DNA from: Oreohelix idahoensis
Taxonomy: Eukaryota > Mollusca > Gastropoda > Stylommatophora > Oreohelicidae
Assembly (NCBI GenBank): GCA_024509875.1
Contig: JAMPIV010017787.1
Span: forward strand, 144,955 to 208,954
Direction: 5' to 3'
Length of the DNA: 64,000 bases
A program made the translations under genes and the position numbers. Positions 43,761 to 55,460 of the stretch are shown here, in pieces. The notes beneath the pieces are model-generated. The model saw only the letters and a program-made list of their open reading frames with translations, did no database searches and was not told the DNA's origin. Each line of letters begins with the position of its first letter. The first letter of the stretch is position 1.

Positions 43761-45827
43761 CATATGGACCTTTAATTTTGTGGACCTATTTGTCCATGCA
43801 CCGGTATGTTCTCTTCCACTCGAAGCGCTATAGTGATGATTTGTCTTCCCAGAAGTATCATGCACAAATCTACCGCTACCAATTCTTTTCTTGGGGCTTT
43901 CTCCCCACTTAAAATTCTTGATGAGAGATTTCCTCTCTACATCCTCTTCCTCCAGTTTGTTTAAGTCCGATTGAGGGATTTTCGGCTTATCCTGGGGTAA
44001 GACATCTTTTTGCACTCTCTGCATAGTGGCCATTGTAAAACAGTTAATTGAAGCTTGTCCGTGAAAAGGGGCTTCCCATTCCATTTGGTCCACTTTATTT
44101 AATTTATTTTTATTGTCAGGCCTACGTTTGCCCCGTGGCGTGTCCAGGTCCTGATCAATGTTCCCACTTGTGGGTGTTCCCTCATGTGCTATGCTACACC
44201 TTTCTACAAAATTCTCAATGTCCCACCTTGCCTTGGGCCAATAATAATTGTGAGCCACCTTTTGGATGATGGTACCAATTTTCTCATGGTCCCCATCTTG
44301 TTTCACATGTAGGCTCCTTATTAAGTCTGCCCTATATGTCTTTGGAAGAACCAACTGTCCGTGACCATTGGATCTAGTTCCGGCCTTCCTATACATCAAC
44401 TTGTTTTTCATGTAAAAATCTCCCTTGCCGGGAGTTGTATGACAAGTTGACAATTTCCTAAAACAAGGCTTGAGGGTCTTATCCCCAGCCTGTGCCTTCC
44501 TCATCTCTTCTGGAGTGGTATCTATCAGAATATCCTCCTCCTGTCTTGAGGTCGACCTGACCTGAAGGGTGGCCATATACACAGGTTTCCTTCTACAATG
44601 GTCAGTGTCATGATTGTTCATCTTACAATTTTTACACCATCTCTTTCCTTGGTTGAAAGATTTTCTTTCATCATATTTCCTTTCATCGAATTGTGGGGTT
44701 TTATTTTTATTGTCATACCGTGGCCTATCAAACTGGTGCTTACCTTTGTTCTGATCTCTAGGATCAAATTTATTAAAGTTCTGTGGTGCCCTAAAATTTT
44801 CTACCTGTTTCTTTTTATTACCTGATACCTCTGCCTGAGCTGCTTGATACCTTTCAGCAACATTTAGCAACTCACCCAGCCTCTCTGCACCTTGTTCCAT
44901 GAGAAACTTTCTCAGGTCTGGAGCCATGGACTCTCTTAATTGTTCTATAAGGACTATTTCCTTAAGATCTTGGGTTTTCCCCAGAGAAGTCCATTTCTCC
45001 AAGTATGTCTCTAACCGTGCAGAGAACTGGTGATAAGTTTCACCTGACAGTAGTTTAGCATTCCTAAATTTTTTCCTATAAAATTCTGCGTTCTTTTCAT
45101 ATCTTAACAAAAGAGCCTGCTTTAGCATGTCATAATTTTCTTGATCACCTCTGTTCATTTTGGCAAAAACTTCATAAGCTGCCCCACGAAGCCCTTGAGA
45201 TAACTTTAAGCTCCACCTTTCTCTCTCTAACCCATACGTGGTAGCTAATAGTTCATATCTATTTAGATAGCTCTCAATATCATCTTCTTTCTCAACAAAA
45301 TGATCTAAATGAAAATTCATAGCTGAGGTTGAGGCTCCCTGACTAGCAGTAGCATCGGAGGTAAAGGGACTGGCACCATTTTCAGGAGCATGGCCTTGAA
45401 ACTCAAACTCCCTTAGTCGTAACTCATGTTCCCTTTGTAATCTTTTATCTTCTGCTTCCCTTTCTGCAGCCAATCGCTTATCTTCTTTTTCTGCTGCAGC
45501 TAATCTCCTGTCTTCCCTTTCTGCGGCTAATCTTTTTTCTTCTGCTTCCAATTTCTTAGCCTCAGCCTCAATCTGCAGCCTCTTAGTCTCCACCTCAGCC
45601 TCAAATTGTAACTTCTTAATTTCTGTTTCAGCCTCTAACCTCTTATCTTCGGCCAACCTTTCAGATTCTAATTTTCTTTCGGCCTCTTTTTCTAATCTTC
45701 TTTCTTCCCGTTCAATATATTTGTCACATTCAGCAGTGACATAAGCAATCATAATTTGCCCGTCCATTCCTAACTCTTTTGCAGTCTGCACAGCAGCAGC
45801 CGATCGAAATTTGGCCAGGTCCGCCAT
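43758..45827 (-). CDS. element B Gag with integrase zinc-finger remnant (left arm)
   Basis: 689 codons from MADLAKFRSA. A Lys/Glu coiled coil spans 35-145, a SCAN/capsid-like helical region 170-335 (LSQGLRGAAYEVF, YHQFSARLETYLEKW), and a canonical CCHC knuckle uses C398/C401/H406/C411. No protease motif follows. Instead the chain goes straight to FYMKNKLMYRK and the integrase finger (H507, H514, YYWP, C544), in which the last cysteine is alanine at 547. The catalytic integrase core is replaced by about 140 codons of unrelated, charged sequence up to the stop at 43758. Downstream integrase tail and RT lie in the -1 frame. Confidence 0.85.
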   Translation of the reverse strand: MADLAKFRSAAAVQTAKELGMDGQIMIAYVTAECDKYIEREERRLEKEAERKLESERLAEDKRLEAETEIKKLQFEAEVETKRLQIEAEAKKLEAEEKRLAAEREDRRLAAAEKEDKRLAAEREAEDKRLQREHELRLREFEFQGHAPENGASPFTSDATASQGASTSAMNFHLDHFVEKEDDIESYLNRYELLATTYGLERERWSLKLSQGLRGAAYEVFAKMNRGDQENYDMLKQALLLRYEKNAEFYRKKFRNAKLLSGETYHQFSARLETYLEKWTSLGKTQDLKEIVLIEQLRESMAPDLRKFLMEQGAERLGELLNVAERYQAAQAEVSGNKKKQVENFRAPQNFNKFDPRDQNKGKHQFDRPRYDNKNKTPQFDERKYDERKSFNQGKRWCKNCKMNNHDTDHCRRKPVYMATLQVRSTSRQEEDILIDTTPEEMRKAQAGDKTLKPCFRKLSTCHTTPGKGDFYMKNKLMYRKAGTRSNGHGQLVLPKTYRADLIRSLHVKQDGDHEKIGTIIQKVAHNYYWPKARWDIENFVERCSIAHEGTPTSGNIDQDLDTPRGKRRPDNKNKLNKVDQMEWEAPFHGQASINCFTMATMQRVQKDVLPQDKPKIPQSDLNKLEEEDVERKSLIKNFKWGESPKKRIGSGRFVHDTSGKTNHHYSASSGREHTGAWTNRSTKLKVHM

Positions 45828-46012
45828 TTTCTAACAGGTAAATGTATATAATGTCTAACTAAACAATACAATCTGTAATTAATTATCCAAGGACACCACA
45901 GGCACTGAGAGCTCAACCTTATTTAATTCCACCCAAGGATACCTTTTAAATTTTTATTATTCCCTGAAGTGAATTACCCCCAATATTTATAATAGGGAAA
46001 GATTCAAAATCC

Positions 46013-46027
46013 CGGACAGGACCCCAA
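46013..46027 (-). promoter_or_regulatory. primer-binding site of element B, left arm
   Basis: On the minus strand TGGGGTCCTGTCCGG starts about five bases after the 5' LTR end CACA. Same position as 51231 in the right arm. Confidence 0.55.
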
Positions 46028-46031
46028 TATA

Positions 46032-48064
46032 TGTGGTAAAGTGGGATGTTATAAATATTTATAGGGGACTTAGTGTACTGACTGAGATCAGCTGTGAAGG
46101 TATCTGTATCTATTAAGTGTGGTGTATGACAGATGACCTTACTTGCTACCACATTTATACCTCAGTCAGAATTATTCTGGAATATTGTGATGACTACGTT
46201 AAATGTCTAGGGTTATGAAAATGATGAAGTGTAAGTCACAACAACAACAGACAGATAAACAATTTAATTTATTCCACAACAATTTACAACACTGTGACAC
46301 TCACACACATATAACACTCTATAAGACCATCTTAAATGAGTCAAGTGTTTAAGTTTTTTAAAAATATATGTATTAATTCTTTCAATAATGGGTATCCTGA
46401 TTCAACTACACAGTGAACCAGGAATCACAATCAAATGTAATTACAAGTATTATGTACACAGTTTATATATATGAACTTTGTATTGACATAGTTTATTATT
46501 ATTATTCTATGTGTGTAATTTGTGCAGTAGTAATATGAGGTAATACTGGTTTTGTTCAAGCTTGGTTGTTGTTTTTCATCATGACTTCAAGTGTTTGATT
46601 ATCGGGGAAATAGTATTTGGAAAAGTTCACAGTTCCTGTAATTTGAACCAATTAATTGTCCCTCTGTGTTTAACAAAATGTCAATTTTTGAGGGGGCACA
46701 TAATGTTGAGCTACTCTGGCCACAGAAGCTTATCTTTCGTGATGGCGACAGGAAAAGACTCCTCTGCTCGATTGCTTCCTGTGTTCTGGAGACACCTCAC
46801 TGGTCGCTATCTGGACCAAGGAGTATGCTGTCAGCCTCTGGATTCAGCAAAACTCAGACCAGGTGCTGCTTCAATAACAAGGACCACAGTCCCACAATGC
46901 ATGGAAATAATACACATATACGTTGACTGGCGATGAATAATGGCACAAATTCCGATCTGCCTCTGTCCCAGACTTTTATTTAGCAAAATATGATCTGGCT
47001 CTCAACGCACTGTTTCTTAGTAAGTTTATTTTAAAATGTGGCACTGACCTGACGCTCCTAATTGACTATATTGGCGGGTCTAACCAATCGGGCCATGTTT
47101 ACACAGCTTTTCAAAAAAAGTACCCTTACTACCGTTTCCCCTAACAACAAAGAATTAGTATTTATAGTCCGACTAATCGTGTTTAGCCTTACATTTACTT
47201 CTGTCAAATCAAATAGGATTTTACATGGTGACCCATTTCCCGTAAAATAGTGGTTTCAAAACATGCCACTGTGCGATTATTTTTTTGGTGTTGTCTGACA
47301 CTCTCACTATTTTCTTTTGGCTATAATTTGTTAATTCCTGGACTATTTGCGTAACACTTAACATATTCTTTGTCAGCAAGTCCTAAGGAATGCAAATATA
47401 TAAGTTTTAACGGAGCTATGTGGCTGCGTTCAAAATATGTATTTTCTTCTAGGATAGTCGTGCTGTTACCACCTCCTCACTTCCAAACTTTTAGGGTGTC
47501 TGCTGTACTGTCAGGCTTTCAAACGTAAACCAGTATAATGTCATGTTTCCTAATAAGCGTTTTTCAGGTTTTTAAACCTAACTCTCGTAGTTGTAGTGTT
47601 AGTTTTCACGGTCTATTTGAAAAAAAGTTAGTGCCTCTGGCCTTTCGCGCGGGGAGGGTATTAATTTTGTATCGCGAGACGCGTGTTAGAGTTGCATGCG
47701 TTTCTGCTTTCAGCCCTCCCTCTCTTTCTATCCTAAGTCCATCTGTCCTTTCGTTTATGTTAACGTAGTGTAATTAATGTTAGTATTAATTTAGGTCATT
47801 AATCAGCTTGCGTATCTCAAGGTTTTCTTAGAAATGCAGTACACGTTTTATTGTGTTGTGGAAACGCGTGTATGCTGCTATAGGCTTTACTATCAACGTG
47901 GAAACGTTGCAATTTGCAGACGAAGTAGAAAAAGGGGGGTCTCGAGTACAGTCATTGTGACAGCACTGTTCTTTACCATTCTTCTTTCCTTTTATTGAAT
48001 TTATTTGTTAGGCTTTACATTTACCTTTTAATTTATATATGTGGATTTAGAATGTTTCACGACA
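46032..48064 (-). repeat. 5' LTR of element B, left arm
   Basis: Starts TGTCGTGAAAC (minus strand, from 48064) and ends ...CCCACTTTACCACA. This end closely resembles the D LTR end CCCACTTTATCACA. Confidence 0.88.
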
Positions 48065-48520
48065 CTGAGGGAGACTCAGCACTTATGGGTTTGCCCGGAG
48101 TACAATGATGTCGATTCTGAACAACAATAACAATGACATTCTTGTTCTCTTTTATTATGCAGGTCGATGTAATGCAACGTCTTCCTTCGTTTCTCTGGCT
48201 CGCTTCAATTGAGGTCAGTATTCTTCTGTCAGCATCTAGAGCATGGCTTGCATCAGCGCCAGGTGACGTCCAGCTGGCTTACCGTCATGCTTGACATATC
48301 CGATTTTAATCTAGGGAACTCAAATTTTTGACTCTGAGTGAATTTATGTCACTCATTTTTGTAGAGTTTTGAAAACACAATTTGTCAGCATTTTACAAGG
48401 GATGTGATTTATCATATTCCCCGTCAATGGGAAACAATTGGAAAAATACGATAACAATAAAATGCATGTAGACTGTTTGACACGTTAGTATGTTATTTCT
48501 GTTCATTATTTATAATGTAA
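48065..48520 (+). other. innermost left-arm sequence
   Basis: 456 bp of non-element sequence between the B LTR and the palindrome spacer. It contains a segment (48168-48232, ATGCAACGTCTTCCTTCGTT onward) about three-quarters similar by eye to 39490-39553. Both are preceded by a splice-acceptor-like GCAG. No gene is claimed. Confidence 0.5.
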
Positions 48521-48701
48521 CTGCAAGTGTTGTGCAACAAAAATGCGCGCCATTTTAAGCTTCATGCAGTTTAGTGTAATGTCCAAAGGGCACTTCTCTT
48601 TACACACTCAAACTGTTGAAGCATACAACCGAAATATGAGACCTTTGTCTCAATTGATGGGATTCTGAACCAAAAGTAAGTGGCTTTAATCCATCTGTGC
48701 A
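48521..48701. other. spacer at the centre of the giant inverted repeat
   Basis: 181 bp of non-palindromic sequence. The arms meet at TTCATTATTTATAATGTAA on the left (ending 48520) and its reverse complement on the right (from 48702). No sequencing-adapter-like sequence was noticed. Confidence 0.9.
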
Positions 48702-49172
48702 TTACATTATAAATAATGAACAGAAATAACATACTAACGTGTCAAACAGTCTACATGCATTTTATTGTTATCGTATTTTTCCAATTGTTTCCCATTGACG
48801 GGGAATATGATAAATCACATCCCTTGTAAAATGCTGACAAATTGTGTTTTCAAAACTCTACAAAAATGAGTGAAGTACCTAAATTCCACTTCAGAGTCAA
48901 AAATTTGAGTAATCCCTAGACTTTTGAAAAATCGGATATGTCAAGCATGACGGTAAGCCAGCTGGACGTCACCTGGCGCTGATGCAAGCCATGCTCTAGA
49001 TGCTGACGAAGAAGAATACTGACCTCAATTGAAGCGAGCCAGAGAAACGAAGGAAGACGTTGCATTACAAATCGACCTGATATAAAAGAGAACAAGAATG
49101 TCATTGTTATTGTTGTTCAGAATCGACATCATTGCACTCCGGGCAAACCCATAAGTGCTGAGTCTCCCTCAG

Positions 49173-51225
49173 TGTCGTGAAACATTCTAAATCCACATAT
49201 ATAAATTAAAAGGTAAATGTAAAGCCTAACAAATAAATTCAATAAAAGGAAAGAAGAATGGTAAAGAACAGTGCTGTCACAATGACTGTACTCGAGACCC
49301 CCCTTTTTCTACTTCGTCTGCAAATTGCAACGTTTCCACGTTGATAGTAAAGCCTATAGCAGCATACACGCGTTTCCACAACACAATAAAACGTGTACTG
49401 CATTTCTAAGAAAACCTTGAGATACGCAAGCTGATTAATGACCTAAATTAATACTAACATTAATTACACTACGTTAACATAAACGAAAGGACAGATGGAC
49501 TTAGGATAGAAAGAGAGGGAGGGCTGAAAGCAGAAACGCATGCAACTCTAACACGCGTCTCGCGATACAAAATTAATACCCTAATGCCCCGCGCGAAAGG
49601 CCAGAGGCACTAACTTTTTTTCAAATAGACAGTGAAAAAAAACACTACAACTACGAGAGTTAGGTTTAAAAAACCTGAAAAAACGCTTATTAGGGAAACA
49701 TGACATTATACTGGTTTACGTTTTTGAAAGCCTGACAGTACAGCATCCAGACACCCTAAAAGTTTGGAAGTGAGGAGGTGGTAACAGCACGACTATCCTA
49801 GAAGAAAATACATATTTTGAACGCAGCCAGCCCACATAGCTCCGTTAAAATTATTATATATTTGCATTCCTTAGGACTTGCTGACAAAGAATATGTTAAG
49901 TGTTACGCAAATAGTCCAGGAATTAACAAATTATAGCCAAAAGAAAATAGTGAGAGTGTCAGACAACACCAAAAAAATAATCGCACAGTGGCATGTTTTG
50001 AAACCACTATTTTACGGGAAATGGGTCACTATGTAAAATCCTATTTGATTTGACAGAAGTAAATGTAAGGCTAAACACGATTAGTCGGACTATAAATACT
50101 AATTCTTTGTTGTTAGGGGAAACGGTAGTAAGGGTACTTTTTTTGAAAAGCTGTGTAAACATGGCCCGATTGGTTAGACCCGCCAATATAGTCAATTAGG
50201 AGCGTCAGGTCAGTGCCACATTTTAAAATAAACTTACTAAGAAACAGTGCGTTGAGAGCCAGATCATATTTTGCTAAATAAAAGTCTGGGACAGAGGCAG
50301 ATCGGAATTTGTGCCATTATTCATCGCCAGTCAACGTATATGTGTATTATTTCCATGCATTGTGGGACTGTGGTCCTTGTTATTGAAGCAGCACCTGGTC
50401 TGAGTTTTGCTGAATCCAGAGGCTGACAGCATACTCCTTGGTCCAGATAGCGACCAGTGAGGTGTCTCCAGAACACAGGAAGCAATCGAGCGGAGGAGTC
50501 TTTTCCTGTCGCCATCACGAAAGATAAGCTTCTGTGGCCAGAGTAGCTCAACATTATGTGCCCCCTCAAAAATTGACATTTTGTTAAACACAGAGGGACA
50601 ATTAATTGGTTCAAATTACAGGAACTGTGAACTTTTCCAAATACTATTTCCCCGATAATCAAACACTTGAAGTCATGATGAAAAACAACAACCAAGCTTG
50701 AACAAAACCAGTATTACCTCATATTACTACTGCACAAATTACACACATAGAATAATAATAATAAACTATGTCAATACAAAGTTCATATATATAAACTGTG
50801 TACATAATACTTGTAATTACATTTGATTGTGATTCCTGGTTCACTGTGTAGTTGAATCAGGATACCCATTATTGAAAGAATTAATACATATATTTTTAAA
50901 AAACTTAAACACTTGACTCATTTAAGATAGTCTTATAGAGTGTTATATGTGTGTGAGTGTCACAGTGTTGTAAAGTGTTGTGGAATAAATTAAATTGTTT
51001 ATCTGTCTGTTGTTGTTGTGACTTACACTTCATCATTTTCATAACCCTAGACATTTAACGTAGTCATCACAATATTCCAGAATAATTCTGACTGAGGTAT
51101 AAATGTGGTAGCAAGTAAGGTCATCTGTAATACACCACACTTAATAGATACAGATACCTTCACAGCTGATCTCAGTCAGTACACTAAGTCCCCTATAAAT
51201 ATTTATAACATCCCACTTTACCACA
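49173..51225 (+). repeat. 5' LTR of element B, right arm
   Basis: Matches 46032-48064. A cluster of short insertions at about 49575-49860, many in homopolymers or as small duplications (for example AGCCAGCCCACATAGC for AGCCACATAGC), makes it 20 bp longer. Confidence 0.88.
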
Positions 51226-51230
51226 TATAT

Positions 51231-51247
51231 TGGGGTCCTGTCCGGGA
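51231..51247 (+). promoter_or_regulatory. primer-binding site of element B, right arm
   Basis: TGGGGTCCTGTCCGGGA, five bases after the LTR end. The tRNA is not identified. Confidence 0.55.
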
Positions 51248-51429
51248 TTTTGAATCTTTCCCTATTATAAATATTGGGGGTAATTCACTTCAGGGAATAA
51301 TAAAAATTTAAAAGGTATCCTTGGGTGGAATTAAATAAGGTTGAGCTCTCAGTGCCTGTGGTGTCCTTGGATAATTAATTACAGATTGTATTGTTTAGTT
51401 AGACATTATATACATTTACCTGTTAGAAA

Positions 51430-53490
51430 ATGGCGGACCTGGCCAAATTTCGATCGGCTGCTGTGCAGACTGCAAAAGAGTTAGGAATGGACGGGCAAAT
51501 TATGATTGCTTATGTCACTGCTGAATGTGACAAATATATTGAACGGGAAGAAAGAAGATTAGAAAAAGAGGCCGAAAGAAAATTAGAATCTGAAAGGTTG
51601 GCCGAAGATAAGAGGTTAGAGGCTGAAACAGAAATTAAGAAGTTACAATTTGAGGCTGAGGTGGAGACTAAGAGGCTGCAGATTGAGGCTGAGGCTAAAA
51701 AATTGGAAGCAGAAGAAAAAAGATTAGCCGCAGAAAGGGAAGACAAGAGATTAGCTGCAGAAAAAGAAGATAAGCGATTAGCTGCAGAAAGGGAAGCAGA
51801 AGATAAAAGATTACAAAGGGAACATGAGCTACGACTAAGGGAGTTTGAGTTTCAAGGCCATGCTCCTGAAAATGGTGCCAGTCCCTTTACCTCCGATGCT
51901 ACTGCTAGTCAGGGAGCCTCAACCTCAGCTATGAATTTTCATTTAGATCATTTTGTTGAGAAAGAAGATGATATTGAGAGCTATCTAAATAGATATGAAC
52001 TATTAGCTACCACGTATGGGTTAGAGAGAGAAAGGTGGAGCTTAAGGTTATCTCAAGGGCTTCGTGGGCAGCTTATGAAGTTTTTGCCAAAATGAACAGA
52101 GGTGATCAAGAAAATTATGACATGCTAAAGCAGGTTCTTTTGTTAAGATATGAAAAGAACGCAGAATTTTATAGGAAAAAATTTAGGAATGCTAAACTAC
52201 TGTCAGGTGAAACCTATCACCAGTTCTCTGCACGGTTAGAGACATACTTGGAGAAATGGACTTCTCTGGGGAAAACCCAAGATCTTAAGGAAATAGTCCT
52301 TATAGAACAATTAAGAGAGTCCATGGCTCCAGACCTGAGAAAGTTTCTCATGGAACAAGGTGCAGAGAGGCTGGGTGAGTTGCTAAATGTTGCTGAAAGG
52401 TATCAAGCAGCTCAGGCAGAGGTATCAGGTAATAAAAAGAAACAGGTAGAAAATTTTAGGGCACCACAGAACTTTAATAAATTTGATCCTAGAGATCAAA
52501 CAAAGGTAAGCACCAGTTTGATAGGCCACGGTATGACAATAAAAATAAAACCCCACAATTCGATGAAAGGAAATATGATGAAAGAAAATCTTTCAACCAA
52601 GGAAAAAGGTGGTGTAAGAATTGTCAGATGGACAATCATGACACTGACCGTTGCAGAAGGAAACCTGTGTATATGGCAACCCTTCAGGGCAGGTCGACCT
52701 CAAGACAGGAGGAGGATATTATGTTAGATACCACTCCAGAAGAGATGAGGAAGGCACAGGCTGGGGATAAAACACTCAAGCCTTGTTTCAGAAAATTGTC
52801 AACTTGTCATACAACTCCGGCAAGGGAGATTTTTACATGAAAAACAAGTTGATGTATAGGAAGACTGGAGCTAGATCCAAAGGTCAGGGACAGCTGGTAC
52901 TTCCTAAAAGATATAGGGCAGACTTAATAAGGAGCCTACATGTGAAACAAGATGGGGACCATGAGAAAATTGGTACCATCATCCAAAAGGTGGCTCACAA
53001 TTATTATTGGCCCAAGGCAAGGTGGGACATTGAGAATTTTGTAGAAAGGTGTAGCATAGCACATGAGGGAACACCCACAAGTGGGAACATTGATCAGGAC
53101 CTGGACACGCCACGGGGCAAACGTAGGCCTGACAATAAAAATAAATTAAATAAAGTGGACCAAATGGAATGGGAAGCCCCTTTTCACGGACAAGCTTCAA
53201 TTAACTGTTTTACAATGGCCACTATGCAGAGAGTGCAAAAAGATGTCTTACCCCAGGATAAGCCGAAAATCCCTCAATCGGACTTAACCAAACTGGAGGA
53301 AGAGGATGTAGAGAGGAAATCTCTCATCAAGAATTTTAAGTGGGGAGAAAGCCCCAAGAAAAGAATTGGTAGCGGTAGATTTGTGCATGATACTTCTGGG
53401 AAGACAAATCATCACTATAGCGCTTCGAGTGGAAGAGAACATACCGGTGCATGGACAAATAGGTCCACAAAATTAAAGGTCCATATGTAA
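51430..53490 (+). pseudogene. element B Gag with integrase-finger remnant (right arm, frameshifted)
   Basis: Starts MADLAKFRSA at 51430. Relative to the intact left-arm gag it has three single-base losses: GGGG to GGG near 52066, a lost G near 52500 and CCC to CC near 52818. The frame is therefore split into 51430-52095, 52035-52727 and 52783-53490. The coiled coil, capsid region, CCHC knuckle (in the frame at 52608-52660) and integrase finger are otherwise preserved. Homopolymer losses suggest either decay or residual sequencing error. It has the same missing protease and integrase core as the left copy. Confidence 0.85.
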
Positions 53491-55375
53491 CGCTGTTAAG
53501 AACGTGGACTGATGAAAATGCAGAGGAAAATATTACATCCTCATACCAATATGTGAATGAGCTGACCACTCGTTTAAAAACTGGCTGGAAACTTGCCAAT
53601 GAAAATTTGAGACAAGCCAGGAAGAAACATGCTGCCTATTTCAACAGGAAGGCTAAAGACAGAGATTTGGCTGTGGGAAAGAAGGTACTGCTTCTTCTAC
53701 CCGGTAGTCAGAATAAGTTACAAATTGGATGGCAAGGTCCATATACAGTTCTAGAGAAGGTGTCTAGAACCAATTATAAGATCGTCAAGAAGGGGAAAGA
53801 AAAAATCTATCATGTGAATCTCCTGAAGAAATATATGGAAAGAGAACATCAGGAAGAGACACACTTGTTGACCTTGTCCATTGCAATGGAGATGAAAAAG
53901 GAACCACTTTCATCATTTGAATATCCATTACATCCCTGTGAGACAGCGGCACAGGTGAAAATCAGTACACATTTAACGAAAACTCAGAAAGAGAGAGTGC
54001 AACAGGTTCTAAATAATCATACAGAGGTGTTAACAGACCGACTGGGGCATACAAACTTATTGGAATATGATATGAAACTGATAGACCCCACACCTGTCTG
54101 TATGAAACCCTATTCGATTCCTTTTGCTAAGGAGAAAGCTTTGAAGGAAGAGATAGACTATTTGTTGAAGGAAGGAATTATTTCACACAGTGAATCTTCG
54201 TATAGTTCCAGTGTTGTACTCTTAAGGAAACCCTCTGGAGAACATAGACTCTGTATAGATTACAGGAGACTGAATGCTATTACAGAAGGACAGGTGGATC
54301 CATTGCCGGATACAAATCAGTTGTTTGTCAGGCTAAATAAAGCTAAATATTTCTCAAAAGTGGATCTGAGTAAAGGATACTATCAGATTCCAGTAAAGCC
54401 TGAGGTTAGACCATACCTAGCGTTTAGTACCTCAGAGGGACACTATGAGTTTAACAGATTGCCATTTGGATTGAAGAATGCGCCTAGTGTCTTCTCTAGA
54501 ATGAGGAGAAAATTATTGGACCCTCTGAATAATCCATGCATTACAAATTTCATGGATGATATCCTTATAGCAACAGAAACATTTGAGGAACACATTGACT
54601 CTCTGAATATGCTGTTTAATCGACTTAGAGAAGCGAATTTAACAGCCCGACCAACCAAATGTTGCGTTGGATGTAAAGAATTGGAATTTTTGGGACACAC
54701 AGTTCATCAGGGAAACATGACCCCTGACCCCAAGAATTTAGAGAAACTAAAGAAAGCCCCGAGACCACAAACCAAGAAAGACGTGAGATCCTTTGTCTCA
54801 TTATGTGGTTTCTACCAAAAGTATATCAAAAACTTTAATTCCATATGTGCACCGTTAACTGATTTGACACGTAAAGGAAATCCAGATCGAATTACATGGA
54901 CACCACAATGTGAATGGCTTACCAGGAATTGAAGGAAAAGCTCACAAGCAAACCTATTTTGAAATTACCTGACATAAGTCAAGAATTCATTGTAAGAACG
55001 GATGCCAGTAATATCGGGCTAGGTGCAACACTGCTACAGAAGTCAGATGCATTGGATGGGGAATTATGCCCAGTGGCATATGCTAGCAGAAAGTTGAATA
55101 AAGCTGAAACCAACTACTCAACTAGCGAAAAAGAATGTCTTGCAGTAATATGGGCGATAAAGAAATTCAATATTTATCTGTATGGGAAGGCATTTAAGTT
55201 GCAAACGGATCACAAACCCGTGTCGTTTCTAGCGCAGGCTAGACATGAAAATTCTAGATTACTCCGTTGGTCATTACTGATGCAGCCATTTGAGTTTAGC
55301 ATAGAGTATATATCTGGAAAGACAAATCTGTGAGCGGATTTTTTAAGCCGCCATCCGTGTGATGAGAATCACCGT
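53490..55375 (+). pseudogene. element B integrase tail, RT and RNase H (right arm)
   Basis: GPYVTLLRTW near 53478-53510 leads into the frame from 53553 with the GPY module and RT motifs including NFMDDILIA (about 54547-54573). A lost T near 54914 shifts the frame. RNase H continues from about 54914 to a TGA at 55331-55333, with RTDASNIGLGATLL, SEKECLAVIW and TDHKPVSFL intact. The shared TGA precedes ADFLSRHP. Confidence 0.88.
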
Positions 55376-55446
55376 AAGCCCCAAAAATAATAATATATTT
55401 CTCTATGTGTATATAGAATTATAGACTGACATATAACGTCTGTTTT

Positions 55447-55460
55447 AAGAGGGGAGAATT
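55447..55460 (+). other. polypurine tract of element B, right arm
   Basis: AAGAGGGGAGAATT directly upstream of TGTCGTGAAAC at 55461. Confidence 0.75.

Larger units (their letters stand above)
39770..48064 (-). mobile_element. element B, left-arm copy: gypsy-type LTR retrotransposon lacking protease and integrase core
   Basis: About 2-kb LTRs (39770-41786, 46032-48064) flank a 4245-bp interior with a primer-binding site, gag, integrase remnants, RT, RNase H and a polypurine tract. Integrase pieces lie upstream of RT, the Gmr1-like order. The two LTRs differ at a number of sites. The right-arm copy (49173-57476) shares these LTR differences, so LTR divergence predates the arm duplication. The element is probably immobile without help. 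Confidence 0.9.

Noticed and set aside
48521..48701. Missed sequencing-adapter hairpin as sole cause of the palindrome
   Set aside because: A single fold-back read would not carry a 181-bp unique spacer or a 0.63-kb difference between arms; a mis-join of haplotypes is still possible.
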